Notes: generated from the sequence alone by a model not told the origin. Positions 1 to 6,753 are shown, counted from the stretch's first letter. The stretch: 9,357 nt of DNA from G023898405 sp964368985 (GCA_964368985.1 CAYJDW010000094.1:1-9357); one strand, 5' to 3'. Made by a program: numbers and translations.

Positions 1-676
1 AAATTTCAGATGGCTTATAAGTACCATTCTGAATTCCCATTACGGTCGCGAAAATAGCTTTAGGGAGACGGGCCACAATACCAGCGAAAATGATCAAAGA
101 AATACCGTTTCCGATTCCTCTTTCGGTAATTTTTTCTCCAAGCCACATAATGAAAGCCGTACCAGCCGTCAGCGTCACTACAGTCATAAGGATAAAGCCA
201 AAGCCCCCCCATGCTGAAGCCCAATCGGCATTGACTACGCCGTGGCCATTATAGGACTGAGATTTCAAATAATTAGCGATCATCACGCCCTGAATACAGG
301 CGATCACAATTGTCCCGTAACGAGTAAATTGATTGATCTTTTTACGCCCCTGCTCCCCTTCCTTTTGCAAGCGCTGAACGGTTGGCACAACCACCGCCAT
401 AAGCGACATGATAATTGAGGAAGTGATATAAGGCATGATCCCCAGCGCGAACACACTGGCATTTTCTAAGGCGCCGCCTGAGAAAAAGTTGAATAAGTTG
501 AGAAAACCTCCGCCATCTTCCTGGCGAGCATTGAGCAAATCCCTAATCGCGGTGCGATCAATGCCGGGCGAAGTTACGAATATGCCAATACGATATACAG
601 CTAGCAGCCCTAGCGTGTAAGCCAAACGCTTTCTTAACTCAGGGATCTGAAATAGTTTGGAAATCTTAGAGAACAT
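1..676 (-). CDS. secY: Protein translocase subunit SecY (3'-truncated by window edge)
   Basis: SecY is the pore-forming inner-membrane subunit of the SecYEG translocon, which exports unfolded preproteins with SecA and inserts membrane proteins with the ribosome. I translated 225 residues from ATG 676; the family is usually about 430–450 residues, so roughly half is visible and the rest lies beyond base 1. Visible landmarks are an amphipathic N-terminus with IPELRKR (11–17), a first membrane segment around 18–35, the plug region with FNFFSGGALENASVFALG (62–79), MPYITSSII in the second segment, the cytoplasmic QRLQKEGEQGRKKIN loop (101–115), and further hydrophobic segments near 119–137, 155–178 and 188–205. 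GERGIGNG-type wording appears as ERGIGNG (185–191). GGAG lies 5 nt before the start codon. It follows rplO by 74 bp, the usual place for secY at the end of spc, and the gap contains a hairpin. Confidence 0.96.
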   Translation of the reverse strand, partial: MFSKISKLFQIPELRKRLAYTLGLLAVYRIGIFVTSPGIDRTAIRDLLNARQEDGGGFLNLFNFFSGGALENASVFALGIMPYITSSIIMSLMAVVVPTVQRLQKEGEQGRKKINQFTRYGTIVIACIQGVMIANYLKSQSYNGHGVVNADWASAWGGFGFILMTVVTLTAGTAFIMWLGEKITERGIGNGISLIIFAGIVARLPKAIFATVMGIQNGTYKPSEI

Positions 677-702
677 AAAGTCTCCGCCCCCATAAGCGAA
701 TT

Positions 703-720
703 GCTACCAACCAAGGTAGC
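703..720 (-). other. Perfect 6-bp hairpin in the rplO–secY gap
   Basis: GCTACC and GGTAGC form a perfect 6-bp stem around a 6-nt loop, inside the 74-bp rplO–secY spacer, the longest gap between genes in the window. In the transcribed direction the stem ends 26 nt before the secY ATG and is not followed by a T run, so it does not look like an intrinsic terminator. It could be an RNA-processing or stability element separating the ribosomal genes from secY, or chance. Function is inference only. Confidence 0.4.
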
Positions 721-750
721 TAAGTACATCAATATCTTACGCTAGAACGA

Positions 751-1215
751 CTACGCCAAGATCTCAATCTTGCCGCCGGAAAGTTCGATCTTTTTCCTAG
801 CTGAGTCTGAAATTCTATGAACGTGCAATTCAAAACCATTCTTTGGCTCACCGATACCGAGCACTTTGATCTTGCCATTCACATTGCGCAAAAGACCAGC
901 TGCAACCAAAGCCATCGGATCAATTTTTGAATTTGGTTCAAAACGATCAGCAAGATGTCTTAGATTTACAATCTGATTTTTAGTAGCACTGGAGGTAAAG
1001 CCTTTCTTCGGCAACCTTCTTGCGAGTGGATTTTGTCCACCTTCAAAGCCGATTCTAACATTACCGCTCTTTCGGGCTTTCTGACCCTTGTGACCACGAC
1101 CAGATGTCTTACCGTGACCACTGGACTCGCCTCTTCCCAATCGCTTAGGACCTTTGCGAGCACCGATTGGAGCAACTAAATTATGCAGGCCCCAAAAATT
1201 TTCTTGTGTTTCCAT
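751..1215 (-). CDS. rplO: 50S ribosomal protein L15
   Basis: L15 is a late-assembling large-subunit protein whose long basic N-terminal extension threads into 23S rRNA. The 154-residue product has the expected N-terminal pattern LHNLVAPIGARK (10–21), a glycine/arginine-rich segment with GRGESSGHGKTSGRGHKG (28–45), then GNVRIGFEGGQNPLARRLPK (51–70), and a globular C-terminal half ending in SGGKIEILA. Length is normal for the family (about 145–155). The start is ATG 1215 with AGGA 7 nt upstream; that AGGA shares bases with the TAG stop of rpmD, so the two genes are probably translationally coupled (9-bp gap). It sits between rpmD and secY as in most spc operons. Confidence 0.98.
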   Translation of the reverse strand: METQENFWGLHNLVAPIGARKGPKRLGRGESSGHGKTSGRGHKGQKARKSGNVRIGFEGGQNPLARRLPKKGFTSSATKNQIVNLRHLADRFEPNSKIDPMALVAAGLLRNVNGKIKVLGIGEPKNGFELHVHRISDSARKKIELSGGKIEILA

Positions 1216-1224
1216 AATAATTTC

Positions 1225-1416
1225 CTAATTTTCCGAGTCTTCGACGCTTACTTTTACCATATGCTGTACTTTGGTAACCATGCCTCTAATCGCAGACGTA
1301 TCGGCAAGCACTACTTCCCGATTAATCTTACCCAGCCCCAAACCTTTAATAGTAAGGCGATGATTTTTGCACGTTCCAATAGTGCTTCTCACTTGCCTAA
1401 TTCTTAATCTCTTCAT
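1225..1416 (-). CDS. rpmD: 50S ribosomal protein L30
   Basis: L30 is a small peripheral large-subunit protein that bacteria can often do without. The 63-residue product opens with MKRLRIRQVRSTIGTCKNHR (1–20), the typical strand followed by the Q-x-R-S-x-I-G motif, and continues with LTIKGLGLGKINREVVLADT (21–40) and the RGMVTKVQHMVKV segment (44–56), all characteristic of the family. A GGAG is placed 7 nt before ATG 1416. Its presence is taxonomically useful: Chlamydiae and Cyanobacteria usually lack L30. The C-terminal tail VEDSEN is acidic. It lies between rpsE (38-bp gap) and rplO (9-bp gap). Confidence 0.96.
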   Translation of the reverse strand: MKRLRIRQVRSTIGTCKNHRLTIKGLGLGKINREVVLADTSAIRGMVTKVQHMVKVSVEDSEN

Positions 1417-1438
1417 TTAAACACTCCAAGAATCTAAA

Positions 1439-1452
1439 ATAACTCGCGTTAT
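1439..1452 (-). other. Small hairpin with a GNRA-type loop in the rpsE–rpmD gap
   Basis: On the transcribed strand ATAAC and GTTAT pair (5 bp) around the loop GCGA, which fits the stable GNRA tetraloop class, and TTTTA follows. It lies just after the rpsE stop codon. The stem is short and AT-rich, so it could at most be a weak pause or processing site, and it may be chance. Confidence 0.25.
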
Positions 1453-1454
1453 CA

Positions 1455-1952
1455 CTACGCCGAAACGCGGCTGATGCGTCTAAAATATTCTTCTTTAGTA
1501 CGCAAGGCATCGAGACCATTTAGCGTTGCTTTAACAACGTTATGTGGGTTCTTGCTGCCGATTGATTTCGATAGAATATCGTGAATGCCTGCGGCTTCCA
1601 AAACAGCTCGTACAACACCACCAGCGATTACCCCAGTACCTTCTGAAGCTGGACGCAACAATACTTTGCCAGCGCCGTAGTTCCCTACAACCAAGTGAGG
1701 AATGGTGCTGCCGTCCAGAGATATCCGTCGAATATTCTTTTTGGCTTGCTCGGTACCCTTTCTAATAGCTTCAGGTACTTCTCCAGCCTTTCCTAAACCA
1801 ACTCCCAGCTGTCCCTTTCCATCACCAACAACTACCAGAGCGCTAAAAGAGAAGCGTCGACCACCTTTTACTACTTTTGCCACACGGTTAACATTAATGA
1901 CCTTCTCATTAAATTCGCCCGCTGCTTCATTTTTCTTATGCGAAAATTCCAT
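1455..1952 (-). CDS. rpsE: 30S ribosomal protein S5
   Basis: S5 binds the 16S rRNA near the decoding and mRNA-entry regions, contacts S4 and S8, and influences fidelity and mRNA unwinding. The 165-residue product has the N-terminal double-stranded-RNA-binding domain, from KVINVNRVAKVVKGGRRFSF (17–36) through VVGDGKGQLGVGLGKAGEVP (41–60) and EAIRKGTEQAKKN (61–73). The C-terminal domain follows with KVLLRPASEGTGVIAGG (96–112), RAVLEAAGIHDILSKSIGS and NPHNVVKATLNGL. Length is typical. The start ATG 1952 has GGAG 7 nt upstream. Gaps are 25 bp from rplR and 38 bp to rpmD. The stop is TAG. Confidence 0.98.
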   Translation of the reverse strand: MEFSHKKNEAAGEFNEKVINVNRVAKVVKGGRRFSFSALVVVGDGKGQLGVGLGKAGEVPEAIRKGTEQAKKNIRRISLDGSTIPHLVVGNYGAGKVLLRPASEGTGVIAGGVVRAVLEAAGIHDILSKSIGSKNPHNVVKATLNGLDALRTKEEYFRRISRVSA

Positions 1953-1977
1953 TACTCTTCTCCGAGTTGTCGATAAA

Positions 1978-2367
1978 CTAAATTATCAACCCTGTACTAC
2001 GTAAACCTTCAGCCACTGCAGCGATCCGACCCGTATAGCGAAAGCCATTTCTATCAAATACTGCGCGCTCGAGCTTAGCTTCTTTAAGCTTTTCGCCCAA
2101 AACTTGCCCTACTAACTTGGCAACGTCAACCTTCTTCAGTCCACTAATCTTTTCTTTAATGGATGCATCCAAAGATCCGGCACTCGCTAGAGTAACAGCC
2201 TGTGAGTCGTTAATCGCTTGTACGTAGATATGCTTGGCGCTCTTGAAGACGCTCAAACGTGGTCGTACATCAGTTCCGACGACAATTTTTCTGACTCGAG
2301 CTTTTCTGCGTAAATGCAGTGCTCTGTCTTTATTCTTCTTGCTTATAGCTTTTAAATCGTACTTCAT
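1978..2367 (-). CDS. rplR: 50S ribosomal protein L18
   Basis: L18 binds 5S rRNA and, with L5, anchors it to the central protuberance of the large subunit. The 129-residue product shows the basic N-terminal region (RRKARVRK, 20–27 region), RPRLSVFKSAKHIYVQ (35–50), and the C-terminal signature FDRNGFRYTGRIAAVAEGLR (104–123). It is roughly ten residues longer than typical 117–120-residue homologues, the extra part being the N-terminal MKYDLKAISK. The start ATG 2367 is supported by frame and motif, but the ribosome binding site is weak: the nearest match, GAGG, is about 13 nt away. Translation may therefore rely on coupling to rplF, which ends 35 bp upstream. A slightly later start cannot be excluded, but no in-frame Met follows before the conserved region. 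Confidence 0.96.
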   Translation of the reverse strand: MKYDLKAISKKNKDRALHLRRKARVRKIVVGTDVRPRLSVFKSAKHIYVQAINDSQAVTLASAGSLDASIKEKISGLKKVDVAKLVGQVLGEKLKEAKLERAVFDRNGFRYTGRIAAVAEGLRSTGLII

Positions 2368-2402
2368 ATTATTTACCGAGCCTCAAACATCGCAAAATGC
2401 TG

Positions 2403-2945
2403 TTATTTGCCTGCCGATTTACCTTCTTTTCTTCTAATCGTTTCTTCCGCATATTTAATACCCTTACCGCGATAAGGCTCAGGAGGTCTAAAGCTCCTAA
2501 CTTTCGCTGCGGTATTACCCAATAGCTGCTTATCGATACCAGTCAAAGTAATTTTAGTCCGCTTAGCATCAACTTCAGCATTGATACCGGCAGGCAAAGG
2601 ATAAATCACTGGATGGGAATAACCCAGGGCCATGTGAAGTTCTTTTCCTTTAACTTCGGCTCTATAACCAACACCGTTGATGTCCAATTCTCGCGTAAAT
2701 CCTGCGCTGACACCATTGATCATGTTAGCGATTCTACTACGGCATAATCCGTGCAGACTTCTAGCCTCGCTATCATCACTATCTCTGACCACAAGGACAG
2801 CACCAGATTCAACTGTTGCATTGACCTTTTTAGGCATCAAAAAATTTAGTGAGCCTTTGGGGCCTTTCACATCAACTCTAGAATCAACGATTTTAACGTC
2901 GACCTTCTCAGGGATTGAGATAGGTAATTTTCCTATTCGAGACAT
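2403..2945 (-). CDS. rplF: 50S ribosomal protein L6
   Basis: L6 sits near the base of the L7/L12 stalk and the sarcin-ricin loop, helping form the elongation-factor binding site. The 180-residue product begins with MSRIGKLPISIPEKVDVKI, continues with VDVKGPKGSLNF (24–35), has GVGYRAEVKGKELHMALGYS in the middle, and closes with the signature RPPEPYRGKGIKYAEETIRR (153–172) plus a lysine-rich tail. Both L6 repeat domains are present and the length matches the family (about 177–180). AAGGA lies 7 nt before ATG 2945. rpsH ends 25 bp upstream and rplR begins 35 bp downstream, the usual spc order. Confidence 0.98.
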   Translation of the reverse strand: MSRIGKLPISIPEKVDVKIVDSRVDVKGPKGSLNFLMPKKVNATVESGAVLVVRDSDDSEARSLHGLCRSRIANMINGVSAGFTRELDINGVGYRAEVKGKELHMALGYSHPVIYPLPAGINAEVDAKRTKITLTGIDKQLLGNTAAKVRSFRPPEPYRGKGIKYAEETIRRKEGKSAGK

Positions 2946-2970
2946 TTAGAATTCCTTTTACCAACGCTTA

Positions 2971-3366
2971 TTACCAAACGAGGCACAAAACTTCACCACC
3001 AACGTTCTGCTTTTGCGCATCAAGCCCTGTCATAACACCTTTAGAAGTCGATACAATGGTAATCCCCATTCCACCTCTAACATTAGGTATATCCGACGAA
3101 GCCGAATAAGCTCTCAGACCTGGCCTAGAAACACGCTTAAGCCCTTCGACAACCGATTTACCAGCGGAATCATATCTTAGAGAGATACGCATCATCTTAG
3201 CTGGGCCTTTTTCTTCAACCCTGAAACTATTGATGTAACCGCTGTTCTCCAAAATCTCAGCCATGCGCTTCGACATTTTGGAACAATTCGTCAAAATTTC
3301 TCGTTTTCTACCCATAAGGCCGTTACGAATACGCGTCAAAAAATCCGCTATTGGGTCATTAACCAT
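2971..3366 (-). CDS. rpsH: 30S ribosomal protein S8
   Basis: S8 binds the central domain of 16S rRNA early in small-subunit assembly; in E. coli it also represses the spc operon by binding its own mRNA. The 131-residue product starts MVNDPIADFLTRIRNG (1–16) and has RVSRPGLRAYS (78–88), IPNVRGGMGITIVSTSKGVM (93–112) and a C-terminus GGEVLCLVW, all typical. AAGGA is 5 nt before ATG 3366, and the upstream rplE stop codon (TAG) is built into the same purine-rich stretch, implying tight coupling. The stop is a tandem TAA TAA. The gene directly follows rplE with only 12 bp between; rpsN, which usually lies here, is missing. Confidence 0.98.
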   Translation of the reverse strand: MVNDPIADFLTRIRNGLMGRKREILTNCSKMSKRMAEILENSGYINSFRVEEKGPAKMMRISLRYDSAGKSVVEGLKRVSRPGLRAYSASSDIPNVRGGMGITIVSTSKGVMTGLDAQKQNVGGEVLCLVW

Positions 3367-3378
3367 AATAATCCTTTC

Positions 3379-3930
3379 CTAATTCCTAAACGGAACGCCA
3401 AGATATTTCAAAAGCACTTTACCGGCCTTATCCTCTACAGCACTGGTGACCAAAGTCACGTTTAGGCCGCGGATCTTATCAACCTGGTCGTACTCAACTT
3501 CTGGGAAAATGATCTGTTCTTTAATACCGATAGAACAGTTACCTTTTCCGTCAAATTTGCTCTGGATACCGCGGAAATCTCTTACGCGTGGCAATGCAAC
3601 ATTGACCAATCGATCAAAAAATTCCCACATACGCTCGCCGCGCAATGTCACCATGCACCCAATAGGCATCTTTTCTCGCAATTTAAAAGTCGCAATCGAC
3701 TTACGAGCCTTGGTGATGACGGGTTTTTGTCCCGAAATGGATTTCAAGGTTTCAACCCCAGACTCCAGAGCCTTAGGATTGGATACAGCCTCGCCTAGTC
3801 CCATATTAAGAACTATCTTCTTGAGCGATGGCACTTGCATCACATTAACAATTCCTAGTTCCTCTTTTAATTTTGGAACTATTTCCTTGTTATAAAAATT
3901 TTTAATCCGTGGCATAGCTCGCCCAGACAT
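3379..3930 (-). CDS. rplE: 50S ribosomal protein L5
   Basis: L5 binds 5S rRNA and helps form the intersubunit bridge at the central protuberance. The 183-residue product contains NKEIVPKLKEELG (14–26), VPSLKKIVLNMGLGEA (33–48), the loop GQKPVITKARKSIATFKLRE (67–86), GCMVTLRGERMWEFFDRL (91–108) and ALPRVRDFRG (112–121), and ends with the strongly conserved IKEQIIFPEVEYDQ region. An in-frame ATG five codons in (MPRIKN) resembles many family N-termini, but AGGAG sits 6 nt before ATG 3930, so I keep the longer start. rplX lies 41 bp upstream. The usual downstream partner rpsN is absent and rpsH follows directly. Confidence 0.98.
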   Translation of the reverse strand: MSGRAMPRIKNFYNKEIVPKLKEELGIVNVMQVPSLKKIVLNMGLGEAVSNPKALESGVETLKSISGQKPVITKARKSIATFKLREKMPIGCMVTLRGERMWEFFDRLVNVALPRVRDFRGIQSKFDGKGNCSIGIKEQIIFPEVEYDQVDKIRGLNVTLVTSAVEDKAGKVLLKYLGVPFRN

Positions 3931-3971
3931 GGCTAACTCCTAACAATAAATTCTTTTAAGTAATTCCAGAT

Positions 3972-4292
3972 TTAGATCTGTTTCCCAGTAGCAGTTCTAC
4001 CGCGAGAGACCCGAACCTTTTTATCATCCTTCACTAAAACACCAGCACGGAACGGCCTGCCTTCTTCTTCCGACATCAACATCACGTTTGATAGATGCAT
4101 GGAAGCGGGTCGCTCAATAATGCCGCCTTCAGGAAACTTTTTATTCTTCTCAGGCTTCAAATGCCGAAGATTCTTCGGACCATTCTCTACGATTACGCGT
4201 TGAGTGGCTACATCAACTGATACTACTTTAGCAGTCAGTCCCTTAACCTTCCCGGCAATAACCTTAACTAAATCACCCGTTTTAATTCTCAT
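3972..4292 (-). CDS. rplX: 50S ribosomal protein L24
   Basis: L24 is an assembly-initiating protein that nucleates folding of the 5' domain of 23S rRNA and lies near the peptide exit. The 106-residue product has an N-terminal KOW motif, KTGDLVKVIAGKVKGLTAKV (4–23), then RVIVENGPKNLRHLKP (32–47) and GGIIERPASMHLSNVML (56–72), and a basic C-terminal end. Length is normal (about 102–110). The gene begins 12 bp after rplN; the AGGTAGG before ATG 4292 overlaps the TAG stop of rplN, again suggesting coupling. A 5-bp inverted repeat (CAGAT/ATCTG, 3967–3980) spans its stop codon; I attach no function to it. Confidence 0.98.
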   Translation of the reverse strand: MRIKTGDLVKVIAGKVKGLTAKVVSVDVATQRVIVENGPKNLRHLKPEKNKKFPEGGIIERPASMHLSNVMLMSEEEGRPFRAGVLVKDDKKVRVSRGRTATGKQI

Positions 4293-4304
4293 TTTGAAAC
4301 CTAC

Positions 4305-4673
4305 CTAAAGCACTTCTGGCGCTAAAGAAACAATTTTCATAAAATTCTTACTACGAAGCTCTCTGGCAACAGCGCCAAATATGCGCGTTCCAATAGGCTC
4401 GTTGTCTTTATTTACTAGGACCGCCGCAGCGTTATCAAAGCGAATATAGGTACCATCAGCGCGCCCAATTTCTTTCTTGGTTCTTACGATAGTAGCTCTT
4501 ACTACCGCGCCTTTTTGTACTTTAGAACCTGGGGAAGCTTCTTTTACGCTTGCTACAATAATATCGCCGACATAGGCATAGCGACGATGTGAGCCGCCCA
4601 ATACCTTAATACAACAAATTTTTCTAGCTCCGCTATTGTCGGCCACTGCCATACAACTTTGTGCCTGAATCAT
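4305..4673 (-). CDS. rplN: 50S ribosomal protein L14
   Basis: L14 lies at the subunit interface and contributes to an intersubunit bridge with 16S rRNA. The product is 122 residues, exactly the common bacterial length, beginning MIQAQSCMAVADNSGARKIC (1–20) and carrying CIKVLGGSHRRYAYVGDIIV (21–40), the basic KVQKGAVVRATIVRTKKEIG stretch (51–70) and FDNAAAVLVNKDNEPIGTRI (79–98). It closes with ELRSKNFMKIVSLAPEVL. GGAG precedes ATG 4673 by 6 nt. As first gene of the canonical spc operon it would carry its own promoter in E. coli, but the 31-bp gap after rpsQ shows no clear promoter, so I infer that S10 and spc genes are co-transcribed here. Confidence 0.99.
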   Translation of the reverse strand: MIQAQSCMAVADNSGARKICCIKVLGGSHRRYAYVGDIIVASVKEASPGSKVQKGAVVRATIVRTKKEIGRADGTYIRFDNAAAVLVNKDNEPIGTRIFGAVARELRSKNFMKIVSLAPEVL

Positions 4674-4704
4674 AATTCACTCCAAACAAATTACACAGCC
4701 AAAT

Positions 4705-4974
4705 TTATGATTTGCTGGTCTCAACAACTTTAGACAAACACCACTTTTTGGTCTTAGAGTAGGGAGCTGATTCCTTAATGACAACCACGTCCCCTATTTG
4801 ACACTCATTTTTTTCATCATGAGCGTGATATTTCTTTGACCGCTTCATAAACTTTTTATAGGTCGCATGACGTACTGTGTCGGTCACTGTAACGGTGATG
4901 GTTTTATCCATCTTGTCGCTCGAGACGATCCCACGCAAAGCCCTGCCAAAACCTCTACTATTTTCCTGACTCAT
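4705..4974 (-). CDS. rpsQ: 30S ribosomal protein S17
   Basis: S17 is a primary-binding small-subunit protein with an OB fold that contacts the 5' domain of 16S rRNA. The 89-residue product has the family start of the fold, GIVSSDKMDKTITVTVTDTV (15–34), then KFMKRSKKYHAHDEKNECQI (41–60) and the signature GDVVVIKESAPYSKTKKWCL (61–80). Length is normal. AAGGA stands 7 nt before ATG 4974 and partly overlaps the end of rpmC (11-bp gap). It is the last gene of the S10 set, followed by rplN. Confidence 0.98.
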   Translation of the reverse strand: MSQENSRGFGRALRGIVSSDKMDKTITVTVTDTVRHATYKKFMKRSKKYHAHDEKNECQIGDVVVIKESAPYSKTKKWCLSKVVETSKS

Positions 4975-4985
4975 CTTTTAATCCT

Positions 4986-5174
4986 TTATTTCGACTCAAG
5001 TTGGCTTTCTCTGGTCAAAATACGCGCGAGCTCTCTTCTCACTTTACGCGGCGACGAAGTATCGATTATCTTCCCAGTAGCCTTATCAAACCGCATATGA
5101 GCGATTTTCTTTTTCAATTCAACAGCTTTCTCTCGAAGCTCAACAACATTCATCTTTACTATGTCATTTGCCAT
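4986..5174 (-). CDS. rpmC: 50S ribosomal protein L29
   Basis: L29 is a small helical protein at the polypeptide exit site, next to L23, where chaperones and the targeting machinery dock. From ATG 5174 the product is 62 residues (MANDIVKMNVVELREKAVEL...), two helices with KKKIAHMRFDKATGKI (21–36) and the conserved SPRKVRRELARILTRE (41–56). A TTG two codons earlier (5180) is in frame, but AGGAG ends exactly where that TTG begins and lies 6 nt before the ATG, so the ATG is the start. It sits between rplP (33 bp) and rpsQ (11 bp) as usual. Confidence 0.97.
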   Translation of the reverse strand: MANDIVKMNVVELREKAVELKKKIAHMRFDKATGKIIDTSSPRKVRRELARILTRESQLESK

Positions 5175-5207
5175 AGACAACTCCTAATACCAACTTTTCT
5201 AAAAGCC

Positions 5208-5624
5208 CTAAAGCTCATTCGAGGAACAAATCACCTTAGTGCTGACAGGAAGTTTGGCCGCAGCGAGCTCCAAAGCTCTTGTTGCCAAAGCGTCTTCGAC
5301 ACCACCGATCTCAAATAGAATACGCCCTTGTTTTACACACGCAACCCAGCCCTCAACAGCACCTTTACCTTTACCCATCCGAACTTCGGCAGGCTTTTTG
5401 GTTACAGGTTTGTCAGGGAATACACGGATGTAGACCTTAGCTCCCCGTTTTACGTGCCTCGTGGCTGCAACCCGGCTTGCTTCTATTTGCTTAGCAGTCA
5501 CCCAACCGGTGCCAGTGCTTAAGAGTGCAACTGTACCAAAACTGATCTCAGTGCCACCCTTGGCTGGTCCGCGAAGCCGACCTTTCTGCGTCTTGCGATA
5601 TTTTAATCTTGCTGGAGATAACAT
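5208..5624 (-). CDS. rplP: 50S ribosomal protein L16
   Basis: L16 binds near the A site of the peptidyl-transferase centre and is a late assembly protein. The 138-residue product reads MLSPARLKYRKTQKGRLRGP (1–20), then TAKQIEASRVAATRHVKRGA (43–62), VYIRVFPDKPVTKKP (64–78) and VRMGKGKG (81–88), and ends in the LELAAAKLPVSTKV helix region. Arg82 in VRMGKGKG corresponds to E. coli Arg81, the residue hydroxylated by the oxygenase RoxA/YcfD in gammaproteobacteria. The start ATG 5624 matches the family N-terminus but has only a weak binding site (GGAT, with an A-rich run before the ATG); coupling to rpsC, 29 bp upstream, is likely. Confidence 0.98.
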   Translation of the reverse strand: MLSPARLKYRKTQKGRLRGPAKGGTEISFGTVALLSTGTGWVTAKQIEASRVAATRHVKRGAKVYIRVFPDKPVTKKPAEVRMGKGKGAVEGWVACVKQGRILFEIGGVEDALATRALELAAAKLPVSTKVICSSNEL

Positions 5625-5653
5625 TTTTTTCTATCCATCAAATCCTAAATAAA

Positions 5654-6313
5654 CTAGGCAGCTTGGCGTTTAACTGCAATCGATTCTGCAGGTAAAACTT
5701 CACCTTTAAAGAGCCAAACACGACAACCAATTTTTCCATAAGTTGTATCGGCTTCAGCGAAACCATAATCGATATCAGCGCGGATGGTATGCAAAGGCAC
5801 TCTACCTTCTCGGTACCATTCACAACGTGACATTTCAGCGCCACCTAGTCGGCCCGAACACATAACTTTCACACCAAGAACACCAAATTTCTGAGCACTT
5901 GCCATCACTTTTTTCATAGCGCGACGGAATGCTACACGGCGTTCAAGTTCTTGAGCGACTTTTTGTGCTACCAGCGTTGCATCGATTTCAGGCTTACGAA
6001 CTTCGTGAATATTAAGAAATACTTCACTAGCCGAAAACTTCTGAATGCTTTTCTTTAAGCTTTCAATTTCAGTACCTTTTTTCCCGATGAGAACACCAGG
6101 GCGGGCTGAATGAATGCTTACTTTGCATTTGTCAGCAGCTCGTTCTATTTCTACCTTACTAATGGCTGCACTCTTGCAATGTTTATTCACATATCTGCGA
6201 ATATACAAATCTTCTTTCAGCCATTGGGCGTAGCCCTTTGAACGAAACCACTTAGAATCCCACGTCTTGTTTATGCCGAGCCTAAATCCGATCGGACTAA
6301 CTTTTTGACCCAT
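5654..6313 (-). CDS. rpsC: 30S ribosomal protein S3
   Basis: S3 lines the mRNA-entry channel of the small subunit and takes part in mRNA unwinding. The 219-residue product begins MGQKVSPIGFRLGINKTWDS (1–20), has the KH domain with the GxxG loop as GVLIGKKGTEIESLKK (73–88; GKKG 77–80), then VAQELERRVAFRRAMKKVM and the C-terminal signature with GRLGGAEMSRCEWYREGRVP (157–176 approximately) and DYGFAEADTTYGKIGCRVWL. Length is within the bacterial range (about 210–235). ATG 6313 follows AAGGTAGGT, whose last AGGT is 7 nt upstream. rplV ends 42 bp upstream and rplP begins 29 bp downstream. Confidence 0.98.
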   Translation of the reverse strand: MGQKVSPIGFRLGINKTWDSKWFRSKGYAQWLKEDLYIRRYVNKHCKSAAISKVEIERAADKCKVSIHSARPGVLIGKKGTEIESLKKSIQKFSASEVFLNIHEVRKPEIDATLVAQKVAQELERRVAFRRAMKKVMASAQKFGVLGVKVMCSGRLGGAEMSRCEWYREGRVPLHTIRADIDYGFAEADTTYGKIGCRVWLFKGEVLPAESIAVKRQAA

Positions 6314-6355
6314 TGACTCTACCTACCTTCCAAAGTCGAAATAACGTTTCTCATA

Positions 6356-6739
6356 CTAGTTAGCCCCTAAGAACACTTCTATGTGAGCTGATTGTTTGCG
6401 AATTTTCGTAGCACGTCCCTGAGCACGTGGCATAAAGCGTTTCTTAAGCGGACCTTTGTCAACAACGATACGCGAAATACTCAGTTCATCCACATCAAGC
6501 TTGCGACTATCGGCATTTGCCGCAGCTGCTTCCAATAATTTTATTAATGGACCGCAGCAAGCTTTCTTTTGCGTCGACAAAAAAGCCAAAGCATAACTAA
6601 GTTTCTTTTCCCTAATAGCGTCAGCGATCACTCGAATTTTTCGAGCGCTCATCGGCAGGTTGCGCAGACTTGCCCTCACCGGCCCATTTACTCTTGCCGC
6701 TTTTCGCTCAACGGCTTTTTTCTTTTCTAATGTTGCCAT
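6356..6739 (-). CDS. rplV: 50S ribosomal protein L22
   Basis: L22 spans the large subunit and its extended hairpin lines the peptide exit tunnel, where macrolides and stalling peptides act. From ATG 6739 the product is 127 residues: a basic N-terminus, LRNLPMSARKIRVIADAIRE (25–44), AAAANADSRKLDVDELSI (71–88), the tunnel hairpin KKRFMPRAQGRATKIRK (99–115) and SAHIEVFL. An in-frame TTG four codons earlier (6751) would add MRTI, but GAGGA lies 5 nt before the ATG and directly downstream of that TTG, so I place the start at the ATG. rpsS ends 14 bp upstream. Confidence 0.97.
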   Translation of the reverse strand: MATLEKKKAVERKAARVNGPVRASLRNLPMSARKIRVIADAIREKKLSYALAFLSTQKKACCGPLIKLLEAAAANADSRKLDVDELSISRIVVDKGPLKKRFMPRAQGRATKIRKQSAHIEVFLGAN

Positions 6740-6753
6740 TATCGTCCTCAACC

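Noticed and set aside
966..1175. A 69-codon frame on the minus strand inside rplO
   Set aside because: It is an alternative frame of the L15 gene with low-complexity basic content and no ribosome binding site worth noting.
3446..3895. A 149-codon open frame on the plus strand
   Set aside because: It lies wholly antisense to rplE, whose L5 motifs are unmistakable; the plus-strand translation has no recognisable domain and no neighbouring plus-strand gene.
3967..3980. CAGAT/ATCTG inverted repeat over the rplX stop codon
   Set aside because: A 5-bp stem overlapping coding sequence, without a T run or conserved context, is expected by chance.
5175..5180. TTG start for rpmC, two codons upstream
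   Set aside because: AGGAG directly abuts the TTG with no spacing; it is well placed for ATG 5174 instead.
5638..5844. A 68-codon frame on the minus strand within rpsC
   Set aside because: It overlaps the S3 C-terminal coding region in another frame; S3 accounts for the sequence.
6740..6751. TTG start for rplV, four codons upstream
   Set aside because: The Shine-Dalgarno GAGGA lies between this TTG and the ATG at 6739, so it can only serve the ATG.
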